In this document: piece by piece, positions 1 through 12,800 of the stretch | How the letters are laid out: each line of letters starts with the position of its first letter | Position numbering within the stretch: position 1 is the stretch's first letter | NCBI GenBank assembly: GCA_009760855.2 | Contig: WPIO01000189.1 | Coordinates: 151,001 to 215,000, forward strand | Source: Cristatella mucedo | Lineage: Eukaryota > Bryozoa > Phylactolaemata > Cristatellidae | Direction of reading: 5' to 3' | Length of the DNA: 64,000 nucleotides | Notes under the pieces: generated by a model | Database searches by the model: none | The model's input: only the letters and a program-made list of their open reading frames with translations | What the model was told of the DNA's origin: nothing | Made by a program: the position numbers and the translations under genes

Positions 1-195
1 GCTGTTGGTGCCATGGCCAGGGTAAATGGCCGCCTGCTCCCACGTCTTCGCGTGGAGGGCTCTCGCACCGAAGAAATCCTGTGGCGCCGGCTCGTAGACG
101 GCTCCCATGGCGTGAGGAACGTCAATTACGTTTTCTGATGTCCATTGGGGATTGATGACAAAGTTGCCCCGTCGTATTCCGCGGTTACTCGCCGA
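1..195 (-). CDS. Unrecognised internal exon, partial at window edge
   Basis: Seen: on the minus strand a pyrimidine-rich tract ending CTACAG (about 196-212) is a good splice acceptor. It is followed by a frame open for all 65 codons to the window edge. The translation looks protein-like: it contains NFVINPQWTSENVIDVPHAM and then GAVYEPAPQDFFGARALHAK, with mixed hydrophobic, aromatic and charged residues and no low-complexity bias. I do not recognise the family. It lies downstream of, and on the same strand as, PNPLA copy B, but that gene already ends at 6867, so this is probably a different gene. The plus strand also has a short ATG-initiated frame here, which is less convincing. No donor is visible because the exon continues past base 1. 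Confidence 0.5.
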
Positions 196-642
196 CTGTA
201 GGATAAGAAAGCACGTCAAAGGTTTAGAGCTCAGTCCCTCGAGATGGTCGAGGATAAAAGCATAAGAATGAATTGCAGAGGTATAGGCCACCTCGTTATG
301 GTCTGTATTCTGGCTGGAAGATGGCGGAGAAGTGTTTCCACGGGGTTCAAGGGTCGGAGGCGCACTCACCACCTCGCTTCTATCTCGGCAGCACGACCAC
401 GAGCTACTCAAACGCGTGAGACATGTCACGTGACAATAGCAGCATTCGCGTACTTGCGCTCAATTGAATCCTGGGAACCGTCAAAATAAACTACATACTA
501 TTGCCACCGGGTTATTTTGACTAAGGGTGTCTCTCGAACATCACACTTCTCCAGTCTTACTATGGATCCAAGATTACTACGGATAAGAATATCGTAGCAG
601 CGATAAAATGATTATGAATCATATTGGTCATTAAAAACAATA
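196..642. other. Gene-free stretch with an E-box palindrome
   Basis: I see no supported gene here. The one notable site is GTCACGTGAC at 425-434, a perfect 10-bp palindrome that matches the core of the CLEAR element bound by TFEB/MITF-type factors. Its role at this site is unknown. Confidence 0.4.
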
Positions 643-808
643 CTAGCTGATTAAACAGCCTCTTTTGTATTGCGACAGAAGAGCCTTTACGGCTATCACC
701 GCCGCTTGCAGCGGCGATACAGGATCGCCCACCGAAGGAATCGAACCCATGACGTCGGGACCGAGGTCGTGATAAGCAAACGCCTTACCTAGTGTGCCAT
801 TACGGCTA
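643..808 (-). mobile_element. SINE family S1 (tRNA-derived)
   Basis: Read on the minus strand, the copy starts with a tRNA-like head (box A-like TGGCACACTAGGTAAGG, then an arm pairing around a CCTCGGTC hairpin, then box B-like GGTTCGATTCC). It continues through a body containing GCGGTGGTGATAGCC and ends near CAGCTAGT. At least twelve further copies occur in the window, which defines the family by internal comparison. Confidence 0.8.
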
Positions 809-939
809 TTTACTCTTAATATCTACAGCATATCAGTATCCGGCATATCGAATCCAATTGAATCCACGACAACGACAATTTTGAAATAAACTCGCTAAGT
901 GTTAGATCTCTGGATGTCGGTATTTTCAGGTTTCTGTCT

Positions 940-1070
940 CATCCTGGTTTGGCCTAGCGGTTAAGGTGCTCGCCCCGACCAAGGTCTGACGGAGGTCGTG
1001 GGCTCGAGCCCCGAGGCATATGTGAAGCGCCTGTATAGAGATTAAGTTCTCTTGGGGCGCTATATAGATG
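940..1070 (+). mobile_element. SINE family S2 (tRNA head, L2-type tail)
   Basis: The head reads GGCCTAGCGGTTAAGGTGCT (box A-like), with box B-like GGGCTCGAGCCCC. It then switches to the LINE tail motif GTGAAGCGCCTGTATAGAG and ends in GGGGCGCTATATAGAT. The tail is the same hairpin found at the end of the LINE copies. Confidence 0.75.
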
Positions 1071-2289
1071 ATGTTATATTTTTTTATCCTGCTAGTAACA
1101 ATGCAAGAACCCGAGATTTTGGAGTTTCAATCTGCAATATTTATCGAATCGCATTTCGCCACTTTTATCTTAAAGATAGTTTAAAACTTGCTCGAGAACA
1201 TGATAATCCCGTACGAGCACGGGCTTCTGAGCTTAATTCTGTATGGTGGTAATTTTTTGTCAGCCGATTAGTTTAAGTAATATATCACAAGCTAAAGGGC
1301 CATTTATGCATTTATAACCCAGCCAGTCCATGAACCACTTATGAGAGCTTTTTCTCACAAAGGGATACATCTGTAAATTTCCTAAATAGAGATTGAGTTA
1401 TCTGAGGGCGCTAAACAAATATATTATTATTATTAAAGACGCATTGCACCGACCATGTGGCCTGCCTGGTAAGAGCATTTTCTAGGATACTTCAGGATAG
1501 GTTGGATCCTAAGTAGCGAACCAACCGGCAGCTGCGGTTTGTGTCAATTGTCAGGTAAAAGGTTACATCATTGGCAGAATTCAAACCTTGAATCTCAAGG
1601 TTACACATTTCTATGACGCTAAACCACTTGGCCGTAGAGATCTTCTGAATTCTTTATAATAAATTGCTAATGTCAGCTGAAGGCGTCACTGCCTTGTCAA
1701 GGATCTGTGAGTCTGTGCAGCTTTGGCAGAATCAATCTGATGTCACCTAAATGTTGATTCATGGCGACCTCCTAAGCATACTCAGCAATCCTCAACTCAG
1801 CTTCAGCATCTTCGTGTACATACCATAGTCTACGCTTATTTCTATTTAGAGCCACACAATGGTGCAAGTGCTCTTTTGTGACCGTCACTGTTGCAAGGGG
1901 GTTAGGGGCACAGCAGAACTTATGATGAATACCAAAATTGACGTCGAGACTAGTCAAAGGTAAAAATTAGTGTGCCACCACTATTGCGCCAGACAAAGCA
2001 AGAAGTTGCCATCAATTTGGCTCTACACAAGCGAGCTCTTTTTTGTCTAGCTCCTTTCATCTGGTCTTCGAAGCATATTTACCACAAAACATCAACAGAC
2101 TTAAGCATCAGCCACACTAGAACTCAATAAAAAGCACAGCGACATACAATGGTGAAGTGCACATTCGTGCATAAGTCGTCAGTTCCTTTTGGAAGTTTAG
2201 CGATTATCGTAAGCTCAGAAGCATACTCTGATGAAACCAGCAAAGCCTCATGTATCTAGTGTGAACGCACCATATTGCCTTCGTATTGG
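1071..2289. other. No gene seen; one solo LINE tail
   Basis: The only recognisable item is a short L2-type tail at about 1370-1437 (AGAGATTGAGTTATCTGAGG, then GGCGCT and ATT repeats). No exon with supported splice sites was found. Confidence 0.5.
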
Positions 2290-2412
2290 TAGGCGCTGGC
2301 TGGCCAGTGGTTAAGATGCTCGCCCTGACCGAGGTCTGACTGAGGTCTTGGGCTCGAGCCCCATGACGTATGTGAAGCGCCTTAATAGAGATTATGTTAT
2401 CTTAGGGCGCTC
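2290..2412 (+). mobile_element. SINE family S2
   Basis: This copy has the same head as the copy at 940 (GGCCAGTGGTTAAGATGCTC, box B GGGCTCGAGCCCC) and the L2-type tail GTGAAGCGCC...TTAGGGCGCT. It ends directly beside the CA/CT microsatellite, which may have grown from its tail. Confidence 0.75.
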
Positions 2413-2423
2413 TGCTAACGAAT

Positions 2424-2424
2424 G

Positions 2425-2493
<69 letters not shown>

Positions 2494-2497
2494 CATG

Positions 2498-2571
<74 letters not shown>

Positions 2572-2614
2572 CTTCCCTCCCTCCCTCTCTCCCTCTCTTT
2601 CTCTCTCTCTTCCT

Positions 2615-2654
<40 letters not shown>
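2424..2654. repeat. (CA)n-(TA)n-(CT)n compound microsatellite
   Basis: CA dinucleotides run from 2424 to 2482, a short TA run follows, and then mostly pure CT runs from 2501 to 2654 with CCCT interruptions. Frames open through it are low-complexity artefacts. Confidence 0.98.
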
Positions 2655-2657
<3 letters not shown>

Positions 2658-4566
2658 GCAGCCGCGAATCGAGGGAGCCATATGGTTCATAAAGGCTATT
2701 TGCTACTGTCCATCAAGCAAGCTTCGTGCACGTTTGCTAGACCATTAATTCATCGGCCGCGATTGCTTTATAAACAGCCTGTAAGGGCAAATGGAAAGCA
2801 GCCCACCTATGACGTCACGAGACGCAGTATACATCCTCTTCTCATGCCAATCGCTGGTTTAGATTGGATTCAGGTCAAGGTCAGGTGCGTACTCCGAAGT
2901 GCTACGAATTCGTAAAGAGTTCTGCTGTGCACCGCGGGTTGTGTTGGATGGATCTCAAGAGAAACGGCCGGTGCTTACACGGAAATTAAGAAATTTAACA
3001 GCTCTTAAGCCAACTCCTTTTCAGCTATCATTTGAGAGTTCGCCGGTCGCCAAAAAGTGCCGAAAAAGTGTCTCTTTCCTTCCCTTCCCCTTCCAGCGAT
3101 CGATTTGTGAACGTCTTTAGCATGTCTCCGTTAGCAGTGCAGTCTTATTGTTTAGCATTTCGAAATTACAAAAGTGATCGTTCAAAGGTGCATGCATGCT
3201 TAGCCAGGAATTGTATGCACGTCCTATAGATGAGCGCTTCAATTCGAAAATTCTATTCTGGATGGCATTGAGTCCTGAGATGGAGTCTGATTTGCATGGT
3301 AACGAGAGTATTTTCAGCAGCACCTGTACGGCATAGTTATTGCGGCAGCTGTGGTGAATAGAAGACGAATTACGCGAGCTCGATCGTTGCACGTCCAGGA
3401 GGTCTAAGACCTTGTCATCGTTGGCATCAATGCATACACTCAATACCTGCGCCAAACTAACGGCCTCCCCTTTTTGACCCGGGTGATAGGTGGACGGTCA
3501 AGGCACGTGCTGCCGACCGTGAACTCATGCAGCAAGCTTCAAGGTCAAAGTGCAGCGGAGGAGCTGCTACCGGCTCGTACTTACGATGACTTCGCGCTGG
3601 GATGAGGGGCTTTCTTCTTCTGGCGGCCTGCAACAAATACAGAGCTGCCTTAAGCAGCTGCCGCTGCTGCTCCTTGGCCTCGCTCGCACTCTGGCCGCCG
3701 CCGCTCGCGGCGAGCTACATTGGGGCGATGACACTTCACTCCGACTCGAGTCAACTATCCCTGGCCTTTACTTGTCGCACTCACCATAAATTTAGACCGC
3801 TTATTGGTCTTGGTAGTTGAAGCGTAGGAGCATAGGTGACAGGACAGTCGCTATCTATCATTTCAGTGTAAAATCTCGGCTACTGCGCGGCTGGCAATGA
3901 GAGCACAATGCTAGCCAGCCGGACGAAGGCTTTGCAACCTAGCAACGACCCTCAACTGCTGTACGTCACATCCGGTTCGTACGCCACTCTTCTCGGTATC
4001 ATCTTTCTATCTGTCTGCATAATCATATTGCATTTAATAAGAAGAAACGTGGGGTAGAAAGCATTATTATTAAGCCGGGGTTGGAATCCTGAGCACTGTA
4101 AAGAGGGTTTAAACCTCCCTGTCCTGCTTAATTGGGTGCACTCTCGACCGTTTAGTTGGTTGCTCCCACTACTTGCTATTCTGGCCATCTGCTTATTACT
4201 ATGGCCATGACAGGGCATTGGATCACCCTGTGAGCTATCGAAAGGACATCTTGACATGTATCAACGCGAGGACAAGAGGCCTAGGTGATGGACTTACACA
4301 AGTCGCTACGGTGAATCAATGTAACAAAACCAAAAAGTAGCATTGGCCAAACTGAATCTTTTAGTCGATGCGAGCAGCGTCTATGAAACAGACGCTCGTA
4401 AATAGACTGAATGTACGGGATTACCGTAAATGCTGCCGAATACTAGCCTCAACAATAGCTGGGAAGCGCCGGCAAACTTCGCCAAATAAGGCATACAAAC
4501 CCTGTGCCGCTTCGCTAAAGGAAGCTTAGCGTTCTTGCCCTAAGGAACACTGATTTAAAATGGAAC

Positions 4567-4637
<71 letters not shown>

Positions 4638-6866
4638 TATATATATATATATGTACATATATTCCTCGGCTAAATAAATAGGAGCTGGAAGCGTAACTAT
4701 CGCAGAAGCGTAACAAGTAAGTATTCCGAACTGAGAGCTTATTAATGTAGCACTCACTACACGAGGGCTCTCATAAGACTTGTCGTGGCACTTTGATAAG
4801 AACGAGAGAGGTACAGCAAATAGAAGAACGCTAAGACTGCGTCTTGCCGCCATTTGAGACTGAAATCAAGACCACGTATGTCGCTTGGCGAGATCGAAAT
4901 GCGGGAGTGATTAACAGTAGCCTCGACTATCTTGGCCTGGGTTACAAAGCTTTCATTAGCGTGGTTCTGAGGGCATCTATGTTACTGCTGCTCGGTTCGG
5001 TTCGTTCATTCACTCAGTGTCTATACTCTGCGAACGATAAAGCGATACCATTACATGGTGTTCCCTTGCATACCCCAATAAAAAAATTTAAAGGCAAGCT
5101 CATTCAACAGCCCCATTTACAATAATAACAATAATAATGGATCGTTTGTACAGCAACCCAAGATAACTTGATCTTTATCCAGGCGCCTTGCAACTCCCTT
5201 CAAGAGAGTCAGTATCCAAGGGTTGATGCCATACACGGTATCGAGCATGCAAAAACAAGCACGGGATCATGCTTAGGCCAGCATGCTAAAGTAAACATGA
5301 AGACAGCCATGGCCACTGGTTAATAAGATCTATGACTTGTATCACGCACTTAATTGTGCACACGTATGCTTGCTACACGCACACCAGAATAAAAGAAGAG
5401 ACAAGTTCACAGGGACGTCGAAGGGGAATCGAGATGCTTCTCGAGCTGATACTTAAAGGGTGCAGGGCCATAGCTGCAACATAAGTGCACTGGCAGCAAT
5501 CGCGCCAGCATGTGGTAAGCATTCAAGAAAGACAGAAATAAAGCCCACAAAGCAAACAATTTAGAGGAGACTGCTGCTGCAGGAACCACGGCCGATGACC
5601 TAGTTAGTAAAGTGCAATAATCACCTTACCCTTTGGCCACGACCCCAGTAACAGACTTCTGTAAGGCACGACTTGAAGCCACAGCATTGATCAAGTGCAT
5701 TCACTTAGGTAGCTGTAGCCCAGAGAATACTTGCCGTCTTCATGAAAACAGCTCTGAGTTCAGCTATAAAGCGTTCACTACGGCTCCGATGCCGAAGATT
5801 GCATGCGACAAGCATCACTTTGCCGGACGATAAATAAGTTCACGTTTAGTGTGTGCCTTCATTCATGCAATGCGAACAGTAACATCGTGAGTTACAGGTT
5901 ATGGCAACGAGTATGACAGCACTGCCAATGGAATGAACCGAACACTTATGTCCTTTCAGACAACGAGACAATACCTGCTCATTCAGATATGAACCCATAC
6001 AGCCGATGTCTTCACACTTCAGACCGGCAAGCTATGAGCCATCCACCTAATTGTTGGGGTGGTTCATTGGAAGTACAAAGATCCTTTAGAGGGGGTGGGG
6101 TATCTTCAAAAACTAGTCTACCTGTGATTCGATCTCGCCTTCTCTCTCACAAGCAATTGCACCCCACTTAGAATATGGCTGTCAGCCAGCGAAAGCAGAG
6201 CCACGGCTACTACTGAAACGACTTCTGCCAAACCTTAGAACTATGTGAAAGCGCTACGAGGCAGCCAGAACTAGCAGGCTGCCTGCCTGGCCAGTATATA
6301 ATGGACACGAACAAGGAAGAGACACACCAGCGATAAATAACCAGGTGGCCAAGGCCAAGGTCATGTAATGGCAACAGAGAAAGGCGAACAAGATAACAAA
6401 AACGAGCCGAGTATTAAAATATCATGCCGAATTGCAGATGCTCGGCGAGCTGCTGCACTAAACATGAACCTGAACTGCTGCCCCCCCCCCCGACGAAGGG
6501 CATCACAGGAATGCAGCAAGGCACTGCTAAGCAAACACGAGGCAAACTAAGTCGGCTTTCATAAAAGAGCAAACAAGGACGCCAACAAGCAGCATCCGGC
6601 ATGAGCAGCCAGCCTTCAGCAGGCATGGTTTGAGCAAACACACACTTGCCAGGTGCAACCATGCTAAGCTGCTGCTGCAGCATCACACCGATGGTGGACA
6701 GGAGCCAACTGAGGCCGACGGAGGATGCACTCGAAACAGGAAAGGGAAGTGACTGGGCGACTTCGAGGCAGCCGGGCACGAGGGCAACGCCACCTGTGTG
6801 CGTCCTACGCACAGCACAGCTCAGACGAGCAATGCGGTCGATGACACAGCTGCGCTCTCCGACAGG
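2655..6866. other. Intergenic, no supported gene
   Basis: This lies 3' of PNPLA copy B and may hold its 3' UTR. I see a TA microsatellite at 4564-4662 and a degenerate L2/S2-type 3' fragment at about 5130-5260 (minus orientation, GCGCCTTGCAACTC). Short open frames at 2682-3120, 3550-3820, 4844-5125 and 6368-6812 show no recognisable motif, splice context or family match. Confidence 0.5.
4564..4662. repeat. (TA)n microsatellite with ACACAT interruptions
   Basis: This is almost pure TA dinucleotide, interrupted twice by CACA. Confidence 0.95.
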
Positions 6867-9800
6867 CTATGGTGGCGGCCTGCTGTCGTCTGCTGCAGCA
6901 GGCCGCCTTGCCGTCGCAGCGGACGTCAGCCCTGCCGTGCAGTGCACGGGGCGCGGCACGGCAGTCGGCGGCACGACGTCGGCTCCGCTCCGGCGCAGGA
7001 AGCGCACGGTGTGCAGGTAGCCGGCGCGCTCGTAGCGGAGCATCTCGGCAGGCGCCGGCGGAGCGAGGCCGTCGACGAGGCGGCGTGCGTTGGCCAAGCT
7101 GAGCCTTGCATTCATGCCTGCCACGGTGACGTAGAGCTGACGCCGCCGTGGCTGCTGCTGGCCAATGCCATCGCTGCCACGGGGATCGCAAGGCGACACG
7201 TGCTGGCCGCCGCAGAAGGGCGACACGAGAATGGTGGACTCGGCATCTCCAAACACGGGAAGGTTATTGGTTATTCCACCATCGATGTAGCACTGGTACA
7301 CAAAGCGAAAACACGATCGAACATGCATCAGCTTTTGCTGCACGTGCACCCTACACGTGTGCCTGACTGGCAAGCACGATAGTGAATAATGGTGAATAAT
7401 AATAGCAATTGTAAAAAGAATAGTAATGCATTTATATAGTGAGCATTTAAGAGATCTGATCCCTTTTTTGGGAACTTTTATACCAGCTGCAAAGGAAGCA
7501 TACCGAGCTGATTGGTTACAATAATATTCACAAATGCAGAACACTTTAGCACATGAAAAAGAAAACTTACAAGGACATATCAATTGCTACGAGGATCAGG
7601 CGGGTACACAGTTTTCCTTTAAATGATGTCAAATCAAGGAGCATCGTGACGTCACTAGGTAGTAAGTCCCCCCCCCCCGCCTTTAGGTACGTAAGAACTA
7701 AATGTACGGTCTCCAAAGAAATTAAGGTTGATTGGACGGTACAGCTAAAGGACCAGCATAGGAAAAGCATTGTGTTACAATGGAACCTGCCTCTAGTATT
7801 TCACACACGGAAATCGGACCAAGAGAATGAAAGGAAAATGACACAGGAACCAGGTACAAATGACACAGGACCTATAAGTTGACACAATGGCTCAGATGAA
7901 AGAAGGGCAGGTAGGCGCGAAATGGCATAATTTGGCAGTCACACGACAGACAAGGCAAGTTGTCCATTTTTGCACCAATTGTGAGCAGCATCGTATTGCA
8001 CAGGTGGAAGATGTGCTAAGAGAGTTGCCAAAGTCTAGATGCGATGTCAGAAATGCATGGAATGATTTAGCTGTGATACCTTTAGCGCACCAAGCTCAAA
8101 TTTTTCAGTCTTACTTGGGTGAAAATATGAAAACTTGATTGCAGATCTGATTTGGTCATCTATCGAATGATGACATGCTGGTAAGCCGACTCAAAGAGTG
8201 AGGCTTTCTATGAGAACATTATGCTTGACCTGAACTATCAGGTTAAACTTGTCATTCAATTTGAGAAAGTTAGCTGCAACCCAAGTTTGAAAGTCGAAAA
8301 GCGAGGGATCTGAGATAGAATCTGAGGGGCATGAAAGCCAGAAAGGATCAAGAGCAAAGAGGCAAAGGCTTTGCTCTTCTAATAGGTGATGCTATTGTGC
8401 GACCATCACCACGTGCTCGAAATTTAGGTATCGTTTTCGACAGCTGCCTCAATTTTAAAAGCTTCATTCAGAAGACTGCTTCTGCAGCTAGCCATCACGT
8501 CCGATCCCTATCCAAGATTAGGAACTGTCTTCCACAGTGGCTTGACAAAAACTTAACTAGCTCCTTAGTTTTGTCTCGGCTTGATTATTGCAATTCCCTT
8601 TTGGCTGGGCTAACAAAAAAAGCTATCAGACCACTGCAGCTGACTATGATAATGGTTGCAAGGCTTGTCTTCAAGTCCCAGATGTTTGAGCACGTGTCTC
8701 CATTGCTAAAAGAGCTAAGATGGATGCCGGTTGACCAACGGATTCAGAGCAAAGTTCTTACCTTGACCCACAAGGCCCACCACGGCTTGGCTCCTTCGTA
8801 CCTAGCTGAACTGCTGCATCAGTTTCAGCCTGTTTGCGCCCTCAGGTCCTGTGTGGACAATAAATTAGCTGTTCCATTCCTCCGCTTAAAGACAGTTGGC
8901 GACAGAAGCTTTAGCTCTGCAGGTCCTAGACTGTGGAACTCGCCTCCACAATTCTTACGCAACGACATCTACTCTCCAACTGCCGACTATGGCACATCTT
9001 TTTCAGCGGTCCTGAACTGCTACTTCTATGCTACTCACTACCTCAACTGCTCTCCTGACTCTGCTATGCTTGCCACTTTCTCTTTGTTGCGTGAGACGAA
9101 GTCTGTTGGCTACCGAATGCGTACCAAAAGCAGCTTAGGCTGTGAGTGCGCTATACAAAACTCTCCTGCGTAACACCCACATGGTCTTTATGACTTTGTG
9201 GAGTTACAGATGGAGATACATTACATTACAATATATTAGAGTGTCATTAGCATAGAAATAAAAGTCAATATAATAATAATAATAATAATGCACTTGATAA
9301 AGTGCCCTCAGAGAACTTAATCTCTTTCTAGGTGCTTTACATTTGCTGCAAAGTGAAATGCAATTGAATGGTAAGTAAAATCATGCTTGATATACAAACA
9401 AAATTAATAATATGGTTAGGGGTGACATGCACAGGGTCAGCATGCAAATGTGGTTAGTGGCAGCATGCACAGTCAGCACACATAAGCACATCAAGGACGA
9501 ATCACAGGGACCCACTAAATGCTGTCCTAAATAGGTGTCTTTTAAGTTCTTTTTAAATGTGGTCAGCTCAGGGGATGTTCTGACGCAGGTCGGGAGGGAG
9601 TTCCAGGCTTTCGGAGCATACGAACTAAATGCACGGTCTCCAAAGGATTTAAGGTTTGTACGAGGTATTTCTAGACTGTTGGATTCCGAAAAGCGGGTCG
9701 TACGATGCTTGGCCTGATGGGGTAGTATATCTGAGAGATAGGCTGGAGCCATAGAATGAAGGAACCTAAAAGTGAGCGACAAAACCTTGAAGTCAATCCG

Positions 9801-12800
9801 TTGCTTGACTGGTAGCCAGTGCAGGTCGGCGAGAAGTGGAGTAATGTGGCAACTGCGACGCTCACGACAGACAAGCCTAGCTGCAGAGTTTTGCACCAGC
9901 TGCAATCACCTGATCGCACATGCCGGTAGGCCAGTAAGCAGTGAGTTGTTGTGCCAGGCTAGTGCATCAATATAAGAGAAAGTATAGATTGTCAACAGAA
10001 GTGGCCCTAGAACACATCTTTAGGGTGAGCCGTGATGACATACTAGGTAAGGGGGGTTGCTTTTCACGTCCTCGGTCTCGAGGTCGTAGGTTTGAATCCT
10101 GAAGTGGGCGATCCGTTATTGCCAATGCAAGCGGTGGTGATAGCCGTAAAGGCTCCTCTGTCGCTACACAAAAGAGACTGTTCAATCAGCTAGTATTTTA
10201 GTTTTTTTAGTGCAGCCCATACGACAAAGGTACACCAAATAACCGTTGGACATTAAAAAAAATTAAATAGCTGATTCAAAAGCCTTATGCATGTAGCAGC
10301 AAAAAAGCTTTGACTGCTATCATTATCGATTGCAGTGGGCAATAAAGGATCGCCAATTTTCAGGACTCGAACCCACGGCCCGAATTGTGAAGAGCGGGCA
10401 CCTTACGGTTATTATAGAGGGACGTTGCTATCAACGACCTGAAATATCCAGAAAGTTAGGTTCTAACCATACATGCACTAATCCAGTGATGGCCAGGCGA
10501 GACGACAGAGGAAGCTCAAGAGAAACTGAGGAATCAATGAATCAAACGCCTCGAAAATCCAGCGAAACAGCAGAGAGGCGACTTTACCGAGTTCAACATT
10601 CCTTGGGAAGCCGTTACATACTTTAAGTGGCATGACTCTGTGGAGTGATTAAATGCAAATCCTGATTTGTGGTTTACTAGCTATGTGTGGTTTTTCAAGG
10701 TTAGTGGCTAGTGGCTTCTCCTAAAACTACTCGATTGAGTGATTGTGTGATCGGAGTGACAGAAAGGAGACTAGACAGAAGTTATTCGAGTACCACTTTT
10801 CCAATTTTGACTCCAATGCCCTAACACAGTGTCTGTCGTAGCCTTATGCTTCATTTATTTTCGATGTCAGGATGACATAAATCACCACGAAACTAGAGGT
10901 CTATATCGCCTCCTCCACTTTTCTCTCCCTTCATCTCTCTTAACCGGGAGTGTTTACATACTATTGTCGAATGAGCACACTGTCAACCGAAGGCAAATGA
11001 GAGTTGACAGGTGTGGTGGTCATACCTGACCATCAGTGTAGCGAGGAAGCCTCAGTGGTGACACATCATAGCCGGGAATGCAGCAGCTGCACACGATGCA
11101 CTACAAAAAAAAGCTAGCTCGTTGATGCACTCTCCAGATTAGCATATACTTATTAAGGAAATGAGAGCACTTACACAAGCGGCCAGAATAGCTGCTGCTA
11201 CGGCTTTGCTGACGGATGCACCGAACGACGATACGACCGAGCTACACTGCAATATGTACAGTCGCACTGACTGCTACAAGGCTTTGATCTGAGGCATGAA
11301 TAAAAGAATGGTAAGTACTTGGAAGCGACCAAGCGATCATGGTCACCTGATGGTTGACCAGCAACCCAATACCAACTGCAAGAATAGTGCATGCTATGGC
11401 AACAGCCGGCAATGAACACGATGAGTGATGCTACCTTGCAACTTTTGACATGATGCAGTAATTATTCCTCATAAAGAAGACTATCAAGTAGTTTAGTAGT
11501 AAACCCATCTAAAGACTTGATATCAACAACTGTACAAGAATATGTCCTTCATAACTGACAAACGTGCAAAACTAGGCAATAGACAGCCCACAGACATGCC
11601 AATTGGTCTCCTAAGACCACACAAGGACCGATCATTACAGACTTTGGGAAGATAATCAGAAAAGCACAATTACATCAAGAAAATAAAAATGAATCGTATT
11701 GCTCAAAAAGGTAACTCTTGTGGACAAATCTGTGCCATTATTTCATTACTTAAGACTACTGAAACATGGATACTAGCATTTTAACGTACAACTCTCCAGT
11801 AGAGACCGATCGATTCGAGAAACCTACTAGTTCCAGACTAGCTACAAGCATCATTTTCCCTTGGGGTCATTAATTACAGGATCAGCTTCAAGCAGTAAAG
11901 GAATGATTAGGTTCACTTATGGTGATGACGGCACTTTTTTCGAGTCCTCCAGGCTGCCATCTAACTCATAAAGAGCGACAAAGGCACTTCTGGCCATTCG
12001 GTGGCACAACACCATGACAGGCAAACGGTGTAAATCCTACAGCAGATAAGCTGTGTGCCTCAAAATTTCACGGTTTATACTCTCCCTCTTGCTGATGTAA
12101 TTGCCAAGCACAATCTAGGCTTTCACTTCTATGCGGATGACACTCAGTTGTACCTTTGCTTTGATCCCTCCCAGCCTTCGAGCACCGCGAATTCTCTCAA
12201 CTCACTAACTGCATGTATTGATGACATCCGCACATGGATGGCAGCAAATTTTCTAAAACTAAACGAAGATAAAACTAACTTACTAGTTATGGGCAAACCC
12301 AGTGTGATTCAGAAATTGGAAAGGCTGATGCTCAAAATTGGCTCTGCCAGCATACTTTCCTGTTGAATCAGCTCGAAATCTAGGTGTCATGTTCTAAAGT
12401 GACCTCTCGTTCGACGACCACATCAGCTGCACAGTCAAATCTGCCTACTTTCAGCTACATAACATTGCTAAAATTCGGGCTTGTTTAGATAAGGATCCCA
12501 CGTCTAAGTGGGTCCATGCATTCATGACATCCTGTCTCGACTTCTGCAACTCACTACTCGCTGGCCTACCGGCATGTGCAATCAGGCGATTGCAGCTGGT
12601 TCAAAACTCCACAGCTAGGCTTGTCTGTCGTGAGAGTCGCAGTTGCCACATCACACCACTTCTCGCCGACCTGCACTGGCTACCAGTCAAGCAACGGATT
12701 GACTTCAAGGTTTTGTCGCTCACTTTTAGCTCACTTCATTCTTTGGCTCCAGCCTATCTCTCAGATCTACTCCCCCACCAGGCCAAGCATCGTACCACCC

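Noticed and set aside
950-1030. tRNA gene candidate
   Set aside because: The box A/B-like motifs belong to a repeated SINE head; there is no complete cloverleaf, and the LINE-type tail follows directly.
2415-2748. ORFs across the CA/CT repeat
   Set aside because: Low-complexity translation (Thr/His or Leu/Ser runs) of a microsatellite.
6646-7382. Plus-strand frames of 77-194 codons
   Set aside because: They are antisense to the GC-rich last exon of PNPLA copy B, which has clear family motifs on the minus strand.
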